Assembly: GCF_014651015.1 (NCBI RefSeq)
Contig: NZ_BMWB01000001.1
Span: 532,137 to 596,136, forward strand
Direction of reading: 5' to 3'
DNA: 64,000 bases
From: Streptomyces xantholiticus
Lineage (GTDB): Bacteria > Actinomycetota > Actinomycetes > Streptomycetales > Streptomycetaceae
The position numbers and the translations under genes are program-made. The notes below the pieces were generated by a model. That model had not been told where the DNA came from. It ran no database searches and worked only from the letters and a program-made list of their open reading frames with translations. Positions 1 to 7,972 of the stretch are shown in pieces (position 1 is the first letter of the stretch; each line of letters begins with the position of its first letter).

Positions 1-73
1 CTCACCCAGGCCTCTGCCTGCCCGCGACGTACGAGCACGAGAGCGGAACCGCACAGCAGCAGAGGAGCGAGCG

Positions 74-493
74 ATGTCATCGACCATCGAGCAATCCGTA
101 CGGGCCCGCCTCATCAGCGATGCGCCCCACTCCCTGGCCGTGCCGGTGGTTCTGTGTTACAGCGACACCGACCCGTTCGCCGTCCGCATGGCCTTCCCGC
201 CGGAGGCCTGTCTGAACGACACCGGCGTGACCTGGACCTTTGCCCGCAGTCTGCTCGACGCGGGGTTGCGCGCGCCGTGCGGGGACGGGGATGTGCACAT
301 CTGGCCCTGCGGGCGGGTGCAGACCATGATCGAACTGCGTTCGCCGGAAGGGGTCGCGCTGCTCCAGCTCGACACCGCGAGCCTGCGCCGCTTCCTGGTC
401 CGGTCGTACGCGACCGTGCCGGCCGGCAACGAAGCGGCCGCCATGGACATCGAGCGGGTGCTCGCTGCCCTGCTGGGCAACGCACGGGGCTGA
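74..493 (+). CDS. SsgA-like sporulation/cell-division protein (SALP)
   Basis: 139 residues, the usual length of SsgA-like proteins, which are confined to morphologically complex actinobacteria and help control septum placement and wall remodelling during sporulation. The family pattern is visible: an N-terminal beta-rich part ending in the segment VTWTFARSLLDAGL (about residues 52-65), then GDGDVHIWP (about 70-78), then ELRSPEGVALLQL (about 87-99) and a C-terminal helix. No membrane segment or signal peptide is seen; it should be cytoplasmic, acting at the division machinery. The ATG is preceded by an AGAGGAG ribosome site. Which member of the SsgA-G set it is cannot be decided by eye, so no symbol is given. 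It stands alone, 32 nt before the next gene. Confidence 0.88.
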   Translation: MSSTIEQSVRARLISDAPHSLAVPVVLCYSDTDPFAVRMAFPPEACLNDTGVTWTFARSLLDAGLRAPCGDGDVHIWPCGRVQTMIELRSPEGVALLQLDTASLRRFLVRSYATVPAGNEAAAMDIERVLAALLGNARG

Positions 494-525
494 GACGGGG
501 GACCGGGTCGTAATACGGTCTGGCT

Positions 526-1338
526 ATGACAACTGCCGTTTCCGCCGGCGGGGTGGGTCCGCTGCTGCGCCGCTGGCGCGAGGAGCGCCGGATCAGCCAG
601 CTCGAACTCGCCCTGCGCGCCGGCTCCTCGGCCCGGCACATCAGTTTCGTCGAGACCGGCCGTTCGCGCCCCAGCGAGGAGATGGTCCTGCGTCTCGCCG
701 AGCACCTCGACGTCCCCGTGAGGGAGCGCAACTCGCTGCTGCTGGCCGCCGGTTACGCGCCCCGTTACACCGAGACGCCGTTTGGCGACCCGGCGATGGA
801 GGCGCTGCGCGAGGGCATGGAGCGACTGCTGCAGGGCTACGAGCCCTACCCCGCGCTGGTCGTCGACGGCACGTACAACGTGCTCGCCGCCAACCGGGGC
901 ATCGCGATGCTGCTCGAGGACCTGCCGGAGCATCTGCTCGCCCCGCCGTTGAACGCCATGCGGATCACCCTCCACCCCGAGGGCCTCGCGTCCAGGATCC
1001 GCAATCTGCCGGAGTGGCGCGGCCATCTGCTGCAGCAGATGGAACGGCAGATCGCGCCGGCCCGCTCCGACGCGCTGCGCAGCCTGTACGACGAGGTCGC
1101 GGCCTATCCGCTGCCCGAGGGCAGCGGTGACGAGCGGGGCGTGGCAGCGGGCGAGGCGCCGTATCCGTACTTCGCACTGCCGCTGCGGATCGAGCACGAG
1201 GGCCGCGTGCTCTCCTTCGTGTCGTCGATCTCCACGTTCAACACGCCCTTGGACGTGACCGTCGCCGAGCTGGCCATCGAGACGTTCCTGCCGGCCGACC
1301 CGGCGACGGTGAAGTACCTGCAGTCGCTCACGCCGTAG
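526..1338 (+). CDS. XRE-family transcriptional regulator with MmyB-like ligand-binding domain
   Basis: 270 residues. An N-terminal helix-turn-helix (about residues 12-70, with RRISQLELALRAGSS and HISFVETGRSRPS typical of the HTH_31/XRE class) is followed by a C-terminal domain (about 95-268) of the MmyB-like type, recognisable by YEPYPALVVDGTYNVLAANRG. Such proteins are abundant in Streptomyces. The C-terminal domain is thought to bind a small, perhaps fatty-acyl, ligand, and targets are usually neighbouring oxidoreductases or membrane proteins. Here the 3' end overlaps the convergent small membrane protein gene by 11 nt, so the two may affect each other through antisense transcription. No operator could be identified in the 32-nt upstream gap. 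Confidence 0.88.
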   Translation: MTTAVSAGGVGPLLRRWREERRISQLELALRAGSSARHISFVETGRSRPSEEMVLRLAEHLDVPVRERNSLLLAAGYAPRYTETPFGDPAMEALREGMERLLQGYEPYPALVVDGTYNVLAANRGIAMLLEDLPEHLLAPPLNAMRITLHPEGLASRIRNLPEWRGHLLQQMERQIAPARSDALRSLYDEVAAYPLPEGSGDERGVAAGEAPYPYFALPLRIEHEGRVLSFVSSISTFNTPLDVTVAELAIETFLPADPATVKYLQSLTP

Positions 1339-1747
1339 CGGTGGCGCGCAGGGCCGACCACTGCAGGACGGCGAATCCGGCGACGGTCAGCGCCTGGAGC
1401 ACGGTCCAGGCGGCGCCGACGGCGGTCGGGTCGAGCCACACGCCGAGGGCGGCGACGCTGAGGAGGGACCACAGGATGTTGGCGTCGACGACGAGCGTGA
1501 CACCGGCCCGCGGCGGCCTTGCGCGGGCGGCGAGGAGGCCGACGGCCAGGCCGTAGGCCGCGAGGAAGGCACCGAGGCCGACCAGCAGCGTGGCGTCCAC
1601 ACCGAGCAGCCGCCCCAGCGGCCCAGAAAAGGCCGCGTACGCCAGGCCGTTGGCACCGGTGACGACGGCGTCGACGGCGAGGAAGCGGCGCAGCATGGTC
1701 TGCGGCTCCGTGGTGCGGGAGATTCCGGCAAGCAGGGTCGTGGACAT
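1328..1747 (-). CDS. Small four-helix integral membrane protein, function unknown
   Basis: 139 residues with four hydrophobic stretches (about 25-45, 49-71, 84-104 and 112-132) separated by short charged loops, consistent with four membrane helices. The N terminus (MSTTLLAGISRTTEPQTMLR) has no cleavable signal. Similar short DUF-type four-helix proteins occur beside XRE regulators in many streptomycetes; I cannot assign a function. The ATG is preceded by GGAGG at about 10 nt spacing. The gene runs convergently into the XRE regulator, with overlapping 3' ends. Confidence 0.75.
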   Translation of the reverse strand: MSTTLLAGISRTTEPQTMLRRFLAVDAVVTGANGLAYAAFSGPLGRLLGVDATLLVGLGAFLAAYGLAVGLLAARARPPRAGVTLVVDANILWSLLSVAALGVWLDPTAVGAAWTVLQALTVAGFAVLQWSALRATATA

Positions 1748-1884
1748 GGCGGATCAGCCTCCGTCGAGGGTTGGGCGGGCCGGTCGTGGGCCCGGAGCCC
1801 GGACGGAGTGCGTCGCCCGGGTCCCGGTGCTCACAGACTGCCGTGCCGCCCTCGGGGGGTCGATTACGCCTGAGGTAATGGCCT

Positions 1885-2924
1885 TCAGATGCCCGGGGTG
1901 ATCACGGTGACCCCGGTGCCGGGGGCGGTGCCGAGTGCCACAAGGGCCTCCGGCACGTCGACCAGGCCGATCTCCTTGGTGACCAGCAGATCCGGCCGCA
2001 GCGCCCCGGAGGCGACCATGGCCATCATCTCCGGGTAGGCGTGGGCGGCCATGCCGTGGCTGCCCAGGATCTCCAGTTCGAGGGCGACGACCCGGTCCAT
2101 GGGCAGATGGACCCCGTCCGGGAGCAGGCCCACCTGCACGTGGCGGCCCTGCCCGCGCAGGCTCTGTACGGAGTTCGCACAGGTCACCGGCGCTCCCAGG
2201 GCATCCAGCGAGAGGTGCGCGCCGCCGCCGGTCGCGTCAGGAGGGCTGCTGCGACCTCGCCCCCGCCCGGCGTCGAGGCGTCCAGGCAGATCTCCGCGCC
2301 GAAGGTACGGGCCAGCTCCAGCGCCCCCGGCGAGACGTCCACGGCGACGACCCGGGCCCCGCAGGCGGCGGCGATCATCACCGCGGAGAGGCCGACCCCG
2401 CCGCATCCATGCACGGTGACCCACTCCCCCGGCCGCACCCGTCCCTGGCCGACGACGGCGCGGAACGCGGTGGCGAAGCGGCAGCCGAGGCCGGCGGCGG
2501 TGGTGAACGCCATGGCGTCCGGCAGCGCCACCAGATTGGTGTCGGCGTGGCGCAGGGGGACGTACTCGGCGAAGGAGCCCCAGTGGGTGAAACCGGGCTG
2601 CTCCTGGCGTTCGCACACCTGCTGGGCGCCGCGGACGCACGCGGCGCACCGGCCGCAGGCGCAGATGAACGGCACCGTGACCCGGTCGCCGGCGCTCCAG
2701 CGGGTCACGTCGTCGCCCACCGAGTGGACGGTGCCCGCCAGTTCGTGGCCGGGGACGTGCGGCAGGGCGATGCCGGAGTCGTGGCCCCTCCAGCCGTGCC
2801 AGTCGCTGCGGCACAGCCCGGTTGCCTCGACCTTGACCACGACACCGTCGCGCGACGGCCGGGGGTCGGGGACCTCCCGTACCTCGGGCCGCTTTCCGAA
2901 GTCGTCGAACACCACCGCGCGCAC
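1885..2924 (-). pseudogene. Zinc-dependent alcohol dehydrogenase, broken by one frameshift
   Basis: Medium-chain (GroES-like) zinc alcohol dehydrogenase in two overlapping frames. The first frame (from ATG at 2924) holds the catalytic-zinc region [12 protein letters not shown] and GHELAGTV, the four structural-zinc cysteines ([17 protein letters not shown]) and the Rossmann motif GCGGVGLS. It then drifts into a non-homologous tail and stops near 2184. The adjacent frame picks up exactly there ([15 protein letters not shown]) and continues through a normal C-terminal domain to a TGA at 1885-1887. Adding one G near position 2238, turning CTGAC into CTGGAC, restores [21 protein letters not shown]. 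Intact, the protein would be about 346 residues, normal for the family. Either a recent inactivating deletion or a sequencing error; the rest of the reading frame is well preserved. Confidence 0.85.
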
Positions 2925-3182
2925 GTACCACTCTCCTTGTTCCTGGGCGGCCGTTCCGATCCTGCGGGTCGGCGCCCAGGCCTACACCAGGACACCGGCG
3001 AAGAGGAAGGGCACGCCCTGGTACAAGGCCGCGTGGCCGGAACCGGGGACCAGCCACATGGAGAACGCGAAGGCGAGGACCGAGCCGGGCACGAGGCGGC
3101 CCGGTTCACCCGGTGCCACTGGCCGGGGACACCCGGTGGTGGACAGCCCGGCCGCCTCCGGTCGCGGCACCTGGCTTCGGGC

Positions 3183-4004
3183 TCAGGTGTCGAATGTGTA
3201 GAACCGTGTGTGGTCCAACATGTCTCGTGGCGTGACGTCGTTCCAGGGGCGCATGGTGGAGTCCAGATCCACCACGTTTTCGGTCGGGGTTTCCGGCAGA
3301 TACGGCGATGCGGGATGCCGTGTCTGCCAGTCCGCCCACAGTTTGTCTATGAAGGCGTGGTGCAGCCAGAAAACGGGATCGTTCGGGGAGGCGCCCGTTG
3401 CCATGTGGCCGCCCACCCAGACGTGCACCCGGTTGTGCAGGTTGACGCCTCGCCAGCCCTCGATGAGGTTTCGAAAACCCCGCGAGGTGCTGTTCCACGG
3501 CGGTGCGTCGTATGTTTCCACTGCCAGAACCGCCTCGATGTCGGCGCGTGTGGGTAATGCCCTTCCTCCGCCACCCAATGCACGCCGCAGGAAGGGGCGC
3601 GTGTCCACTTGGGTGTCGATGGACCAATTTCCGGCCAGGTTCGCGAAGGGCCCGGCCATCACCTGTCCGTCGCGGCTGCGTCCGTCGCCGCCCAGGAAAT
3701 CGGTGGCCCACAGGGAGGACGCGGGCGTACGGTCCGTGCTCCAATCCCAGTAGGGCAGTGCCACGGAGGGGATGATTCGTTGGAGTTCCTGCTCGAATTC
3801 GAGCAGGAACTTCCGGTGCCAGGGCAGAAAGGACGGAGATCGGTGTCCGACCCGTTCTCCTTGATCCGTATCACCCATGATGAATGCGTTGTGCGTGCGC
3901 ACGAATTCGTCATAACGACCGCTGCGTTTGAGTCCGAGGACTGCATCGATGAATTCGCGCTTCTCGGTGGAGGTGAGCGTGGACTGGTTTTTTCGCACGG
4001 CCAT
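3183..4004 (-). CDS. melC2: Tyrosinase (monophenol monooxygenase)
   Basis: 273 residues, the standard length of Streptomyces MelC2. It is a type-3 copper enzyme that hydroxylates monophenols and oxidises o-diphenols to quinones, giving melanin. The CuA histidines are H38 (RTHNAF), H54 (GHRSPSFL) and H63 (PWHRKF). The CuB histidines are H190 and H194 (NLHNRVH) and H216 (VFWLHH). The C-terminal YTFDT end is also typical. There is no signal peptide of its own: in this family the enzyme is exported together with the MelC1 chaperone, whose gene lies 24 nt upstream. Leucine 150 is encoded by TTA (positions 3555-3557), the rare codon read by the bldA tRNA, so translation is probably coupled to development. 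Codons 64-74 contain a 28-bp perfect palindrome. Confidence 0.97.
   Translation of the reverse strand: MAVRKNQSTLTSTEKREFIDAVLGLKRSGRYDEFVRTHNAFIMGDTDQGERVGHRSPSFLPWHRKFLLEFEQELQRIIPSVALPYWDWSTDRTPASSLWATDFLGGDGRSRDGQVMAGPFANLAGNWSIDTQVDTRPFLRRALGGGGRALPTRADIEAVLAVETYDAPPWNSTSRGFRNLIEGWRGVNLHNRVHVWVGGHMATGASPNDPVFWLHHAFIDKLWADWQTRHPASPYLPETPTENVVDLDSTMRPWNDVTPRDMLDHTRFYTFDT
3784..3811. repeat. 28-bp perfect palindrome inside melC2
   Basis: The sequence reads identically on both strands over 28 bp, centred on GAATTC at 3795-3800, with arms GTTCCTGCTC and GAGCAGGAAC plus one extra matching pair outside. It encodes the residues around KFLLEFEQEL, so part of the symmetry follows from the repeated Leu/Glu codons. 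In mRNA it would fold into a very stable hairpin about 65 codons into the reading frame. Confidence 0.9.
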
Positions 4005-4028
4005 GTCAGGCGCCCCTTTCCTGGATGC

Positions 4029-4427
4029 TCACCGATGTGCCGGGCGAGGGACGAGGTCGGCGCCGGCGAGATTGTCGACTGCCGACCGTGCGAGGGCACG
4101 CGGAGTCGCGAAAACCTCGTAGTGATCGATGAGACTGACCCACGTCCCGTCTCCGTTCAGCATGACGTGGAGCTCGGTCCCGTCTATCAGAACGCGGTAG
4201 CCGCTCCCCGTCCCGTGATGTCCGTGATCAGTCGGCCATCCCTGGATACGCCTGCCCTTGTATGTCTCGTCGAACGGCTCGCCGGCCTCGCCACGGGGCG
4301 GACGGCCCTGCCCTGTCCGGTTCACCCGGGCGGATTCTTCGTCGAGGACAGAAGCGGTTGTTCCGGCGACGGCCACCGCCGCAAGCACGGCAGTTCCTCC
4401 TCGAAGAAACCGACGGCGAGTACGCAT
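4029..4427 (-). CDS. melC1: Tyrosinase copper chaperone / cofactor MelC1
   Basis: 132 residues from the ATG at 4427, which has an AGAGGAAAG ribosome site; an in-frame start further upstream would add 17 residues ahead of the signal. The N terminus MRTRRRFLRGGTAVLAAVAV carries a twin-arginine motif followed by a hydrophobic stretch, matching the Tat export of the MelC1-MelC2 complex. The mature part has the family segments YKGRRIQGWP and GYRVLIDGTELHVMLNGDGTW, and histidine-rich loops (DHGHHGTG) thought to pass copper to apotyrosinase. It lies 24 nt upstream of melC2 in the same direction, the standard melC operon order; the two are surely cotranscribed. Confidence 0.95.
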   Translation of the reverse strand: MRTRRRFLRGGTAVLAAVAVAGTTASVLDEESARVNRTGQGRPPRGEAGEPFDETYKGRRIQGWPTDHGHHGTGSGYRVLIDGTELHVMLNGDGTWVSLIDHYEVFATPRALARSAVDNLAGADLVPRPAHR

Positions 4428-5024
4428 TGTCTTTCCTCTCTGCAATGCAGCCGACCATTCGCGCTGTTGACGGTTCACAGCCGACTGCCCCGGATCACAT
4501 CAACGTTGCCTAAAGAATTTGCGCGGGCCGCCCACATGGCGGATATCTGGACAACAGTTGCATGAAGGAGCAACTTTGCAGCGAAGTGGATCGTCCTGCG
4601 GGACCGGACGACAGGGCGTCCCGTGCAGGAAATCCTTGAGCCGCTCACCCGGTGCTGCGGGAGATTTTTCACCGATCAAGGGCGCCTGACCGCCGTCAGA
4701 GGCGCGACAGCTTGACGCAAAAACCACGCCCAAGGGATTTTTATATGCCGCTTCAACAACCTTCCTTCGACATCGAGCGTAAAGGTTGCATATCGGTCGA
4801 GGCGTCACGACTCATTAACGGCCCTGAGGTCGTCCCACCCGGTGTGAGTCCAATCTGACGAACTGCGGCGAAGCCTGCGGAAAAGAATGCTTCGACCCCG
4901 GGTCATGCCTATTTTTCGGCCAATTACAACCGTCGCCGATGTCCGAAGCAGGGGTCATCGATGTGAATTCTCGGGACGCCTGAGCAACGCTGCAGGTTCC
5001 GTAGTCGAGAAAAAGGAGAATCCG
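4428..5024. other. AT-richer divergent spacer between melC1 and the inhibitor gene
   Basis: About 600 bp without a convincing gene. It is visibly richer in A/T than the rest of the window (for example GGGATTTTTATATG near 4735 and TTTTTCGGCCAATTAC near 4912). It must hold the leftward promoter of melC1-melC2 and the rightward promoter of the protease inhibitor gene. Small hairpins can be drawn (GGACG/CGTCC at 4606-4621 and GTCC/GGAC at 4593-4604), but I see no consensus promoter I would defend. Possible short reading frames here lack ribosome sites and codon bias. Confidence 0.5.
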
Positions 5025-5453
5025 ATGCGTCGCTCAGTTACCAAGATCACCTGCATGGCGGGGTTGGCCGCCGGCGTCGTCGCTCTGGCAGCCGGCCCTG
5101 CCGCCGCCGGCACGCACGACAGCCTGTACTCGCCCTCCGCCATGGTGCTGACGGTCGGTCAGGGCGAGAGCGCGGCAACAGCGACCGTCGAACGGGCGGT
5201 CACCCTGCACTGCAGGCCGACCGCCGGCGGAACCCACCCGGACGCCGAGGCCGCATGCGCGGACCTCGAACGCGCCGACGGCCGGCCCGCGCTCACGCTG
5301 AACGACGATTCGGATCGTGCGTGCCCGCAGATCTACGCTCCCGTCACCCTCACCGCTGACGGGGTGTGGGAGGGCCGCCGAATCTCGTACGAGCGCACGT
5401 TCGCCAACAGCTGCGTGGCGCAGTCCCGGGTCACGAATCTGCTCGACTTCTGA
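5025..5453 (+). CDS. Secreted subtilisin inhibitor (SSI family) with unusual P1 glutamine
   Basis: 142 residues from the ATG at 5025, which has an AAAAAGGAG ribosome site; the frame is open further upstream but without a site. A Sec signal peptide (MRRSVTKITCMAGLAAGVVA, cleavage after about AAAG) leads a mature domain of about 113 residues. The four SSI cysteines are present: C63 and C78 form the first disulfide, C100 and C130 the second. The conserved DGVWEGRRISYERTF segment is also present. SSI proteins inhibit subtilisin- and trypsin-like proteases outside the cell as homodimers. The reactive loop reads C100-P-Q-I-Y. By alignment with SSI (C-P-M-V-Y) the P1 residue is Gln102, rather than the usual Met, Lys, Arg or Leu, so its target protease may differ. 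It diverges from melC1 across the AT-rich spacer. Confidence 0.93.
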   Translation: MRRSVTKITCMAGLAAGVVALAAGPAAAGTHDSLYSPSAMVLTVGQGESAATATVERAVTLHCRPTAGGTHPDAEAACADLERADGRPALTLNDDSDRACPQIYAPVTLTADGVWEGRRISYERTFANSCVAQSRVTNLLDF

Positions 5454-5464
5454 CATCGGCAACC

Positions 5465-5478
5465 CCCGGCACGCCGGG
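5465..5478. terminator. Short hairpin after the inhibitor gene
   Basis: CCCGGC-AC-GCCGGG, a perfect 6-bp stem 12 nt after the inhibitor stop codon. There is no T-run, as is common for Streptomyces terminators. The two-base gap means the loop must open one pair or more. Weak evidence from position and symmetry only. Confidence 0.35.
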
Positions 5479-5679
5479 ATGGTGGTCCGACCCCACGGGG
5501 CCGGACCACGATCCTTGTCTCTGCCCTGCGCCTCGGCGACCTCCGTGGCGCGGCGACTGACGAGCGACACGTTGCCGAAGCCGTGGCGCGTCCAGGGTGT
5601 GCAGCGGCCGCGGGGAGCGGCAGGGCGTCGGAGGCGCACTGACCAGCGTCCGGCCAGTGGCACGGCCGACGTCGCGGGG

Positions 5680-7857
5680 TCACGGGCCTCGTCGGCACTG
5701 ACGGCCGTGGACCCGATGCCGAGACGACTGAGGATTTTCGTCCGGCGCGGCACCACCACCGACCGGAACCTGTTCCTGCGCTTCACCGTCCGGTCGGGAA
5801 ACCTCAACCCGCCCGATCGGCACCTGCGGCCCGTCCCCCTCCCGCAGCCAGCGCCGCAGCACGTGGTGCACCTGTTCCGCGCCGATCAGGTCGACGCCCG
5901 CGGGGACCGGCCGCGAGAGCTCGAACGGCGACAGCAGAAAGGCCTGCGACTGCTCCCCGCCGAGCCCGCCGTGCGAACCGATCTGCTCCTCGAAGGCGTG
6001 CACCACACCGGTCCTCGGGTCGTGCATCGAGTTGACCATGATGTCGGCGACATGCGGGAACGAGTCGGTACGACGTACGGCGTCGGCCGCGCCGGGACCG
6101 AAACCGGCCAGCGGCCCGTCATCGTCCTTCAGCGCGTCTACGGGCACCTCCGCACCGTCGGCGCCGAGCACCACCGAGCCGTGCTCCTCGCTGCGCACCA
6201 GCAGAAAACCGATCCCGGGATGGTTCGCGAGCGTGCCGAGCAGCGCCGGGTGGCGGCGCCGGATCTCCTCGCAACTCATGCGGTAGGGCACGTCGGGGAA
6301 CGAGATCAGGGCCAGGTTCCCGGAGGACAGCACGATCGGGTCGGAGCCCGACGCGGGCCGTTCCTCCTCACCGTCGCCGGCCGGCTGCCGGTGCAGCGCG
6401 GTCCGCAGGGCGTCGCGCGCCGCGTCGCGGGCCTCCGCACCGCTCTTCGAACGCTCGGCCCGCCGGGACACCGGCAGCCCGCACCCCGCGCGCACCAGGT
6501 CCTTCAGCGTGAGCCCGTAGGCTCCTTCGAAGGTCTCCCCCGGGCTCTGCCCGTGGTCGGAGAGCAGCACGATCCGGTAGGTGCGGGGCGTGTGCTCGGC
6601 GACCTTGGAGATCAGCGCGATGGAGCGGTCCAGACGCTCCAGCACCGCCTGCGCGTCCGAGCTGTGCGGCCCCGAGTGGTGCGCCACCTCGTCGTAGGCG
6701 ACCAGGTCGGCGTAGACCGCCCTTCGCCCGGCGAGCATGTCCCCTATCACCGCGGCGACGACCACATCGCGCTCGACGACCGTCGCGAACGCCCGGATGA
6801 ACGGGTAGAGCCCGCCGCGGCCCACCCGCGGCGTGTCCCCGCGGAGCCTGGCCCGGGTCGACTGCCCGACCTCGCGCCCGACCTCGGCGACGAAGGACAG
6901 CGCGGTACGGACGGCGTTGGCGGGATCGGAGAAGTACGCGAAGTAACCGGCCCGGGAGCGGTTCCCCCTGCCGCGCCTGGCCGCCATGGACAGCACCAGC
7001 GCCAACTGGTCGGCGCCGCCGCTGAAGAGGTTTCCCCGGCTCGCGCCGTCCACCGTGAGCAGGCCGCCGTCCCCGGTGTGCTCGATGGCCCGCCGCTGCA
7101 GTTCCACGGCGCTCGCCGGGCGGTTGCTGACGACGATCCGGCGGGTTTCCTTCTCGTACCAGCGAAAGGCGGGCACGTCGTGGTTGGAGCCGTGCAGGAT
7201 GCCGAGCTGGCTGGCGCCGGTCTGGCTGGACCAGTCGGTGCGCCACGGGGTGAGCCGGTGTGTGGCGCCGACCCATCCGGCGACGGTCGGCATCACCCTG
7301 CTGTCCACGGCGCCGCGCAGCGCCTCGTACCCGACGCCGTCGAGTTGCAGGAAGACCGTGCCGGGCGGTCCCGAACGGTCGTGGGCAACCCTCCCGCGTC
7401 CGCGGCGGTGGGCGAGCCGGGAAAGTCTTCTGCGGTAGGCGTTGTCGTCGCGGACCGCGAGCGCCGTCGAGGTGGCGGAGGCGACCGCGGACATCACGGC
7501 GGCCACCACCACCGCGGTCTCCGGGTTGGCCGTGCCGCGTCCGTCGGGGATGAGCCACAGGGCGATCAACAGCAGCGAGCCGTTGAGGAAGAACACCAGC
7601 AGGCCCAGTACCAGGGCCGGTACGAGCAGCAGCGCCCGTACGACCACGGGCCAGACCAGGCCCGTGAGCAGGCCGAACGCCCCCGCGCCCCAGCCCGCCG
7701 TGACCGCGGTCCGGGTGATGCTGTCGCCGTCGTCCGACTGGAGCTGGAAGTCCGGCAGCAGTCCGGCGAGCGCCAGCATCGTCAGCGTCGACACCGCCCA
7801 CACGACGGCCACGCGCAGCAGAGCGCTGCCGGCCCGGCGCCACCGCCCTTCGACCAC
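5680..7857 (-). CDS. Phage-holin-like membrane domain fused to an alkaline-phosphatase-superfamily phosphodiesterase
   Basis: 725 residues. The first roughly 135 form four membrane helices resembling the small mv4/YvlD holin-like family (VVWAVSTLTMLALAGLLPDF is characteristic). The rest is an alkaline-phosphatase/type I phosphodiesterase-fold domain. Metal and catalytic motifs in order are LQLDGVGY, a Thr/Ser-rich nucleophile region WSSQTGASQLGILHG, VAYDEVAHHSGPHS, LLSDHGQSPG and a final His in GSHGGLGGEQS. The enzyme domain probably faces one side of the membrane and hydrolyses a phosphodiester or phosphate ester; the substrate is unknown. The last 45 or so residues (after REGDGPQVPIGR) are basic and low in bias and may be a non-conserved tail or the result of a lost stop. 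It is preceded by a divergent MBL-fold gene. Confidence 0.85.
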   Translation of the reverse strand: MVEGRWRRAGSALLRVAVVWAVSTLTMLALAGLLPDFQLQSDDGDSITRTAVTAGWGAGAFGLLTGLVWPVVVRALLLVPALVLGLLVFFLNGSLLLIALWLIPDGRGTANPETAVVVAAVMSAVASATSTALAVRDDNAYRRRLSRLAHRRGRGRVAHDRSGPPGTVFLQLDGVGYEALRGAVDSRVMPTVAGWVGATHRLTPWRTDWSSQTGASQLGILHGSNHDVPAFRWYEKETRRIVVSNRPASAVELQRRAIEHTGDGGLLTVDGASRGNLFSGGADQLALVLSMAARRGRGNRSRAGYFAYFSDPANAVRTALSFVAEVGREVGQSTRARLRGDTPRVGRGGLYPFIRAFATVVERDVVVAAVIGDMLAGRRAVYADLVAYDEVAHHSGPHSSDAQAVLERLDRSIALISKVAEHTPRTYRIVLLSDHGQSPGETFEGAYGLTLKDLVRAGCGLPVSRRAERSKSGAEARDAARDALRTALHRQPAGDGEEERPASGSDPIVLSSGNLALISFPDVPYRMSCEEIRRRHPALLGTLANHPGIGFLLVRSEEHGSVVLGADGAEVPVDALKDDDGPLAGFGPGAADAVRRTDSFPHVADIMVNSMHDPRTGVVHAFEEQIGSHGGLGGEQSQAFLLSPFELSRPVPAGVDLIGAEQVHHVLRRWLREGDGPQVPIGRVEVSRPDGEAQEQVPVGGGAAPDENPQSSRHRVHGRQCRRGP

Positions 7858-7972
7858 GCTTCGTTCACCTCACCTCGGAACCGGTCTCCAGCGTGGCACA
7901 GAGCCCGGCCCGCCCGGACGGGCGAAGGCCTAGGCTCGTACGGTACGGGGATCGACAGCGAGGAGGCGTCGC

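Noticed and set aside
2982-3170. Short hydrophobic minus-strand frame between the alcohol dehydrogenase and melC2
   Set aside because: The hydrophobic C-terminal stretch (MWLVPGSGHAALYQG) is suggestive of a membrane segment, but there is no ribosome site, no homologous pattern and the frame is too short to support.
3183-5453. Tyrosinase/inhibitor region as a recently acquired island
   Set aside because: The spacer is AT-richer than its surroundings, but there are no integrase, tRNA, flanking repeats or transposase, and both genes are typical Streptomyces genes. Low-GC promoter regions are normal.
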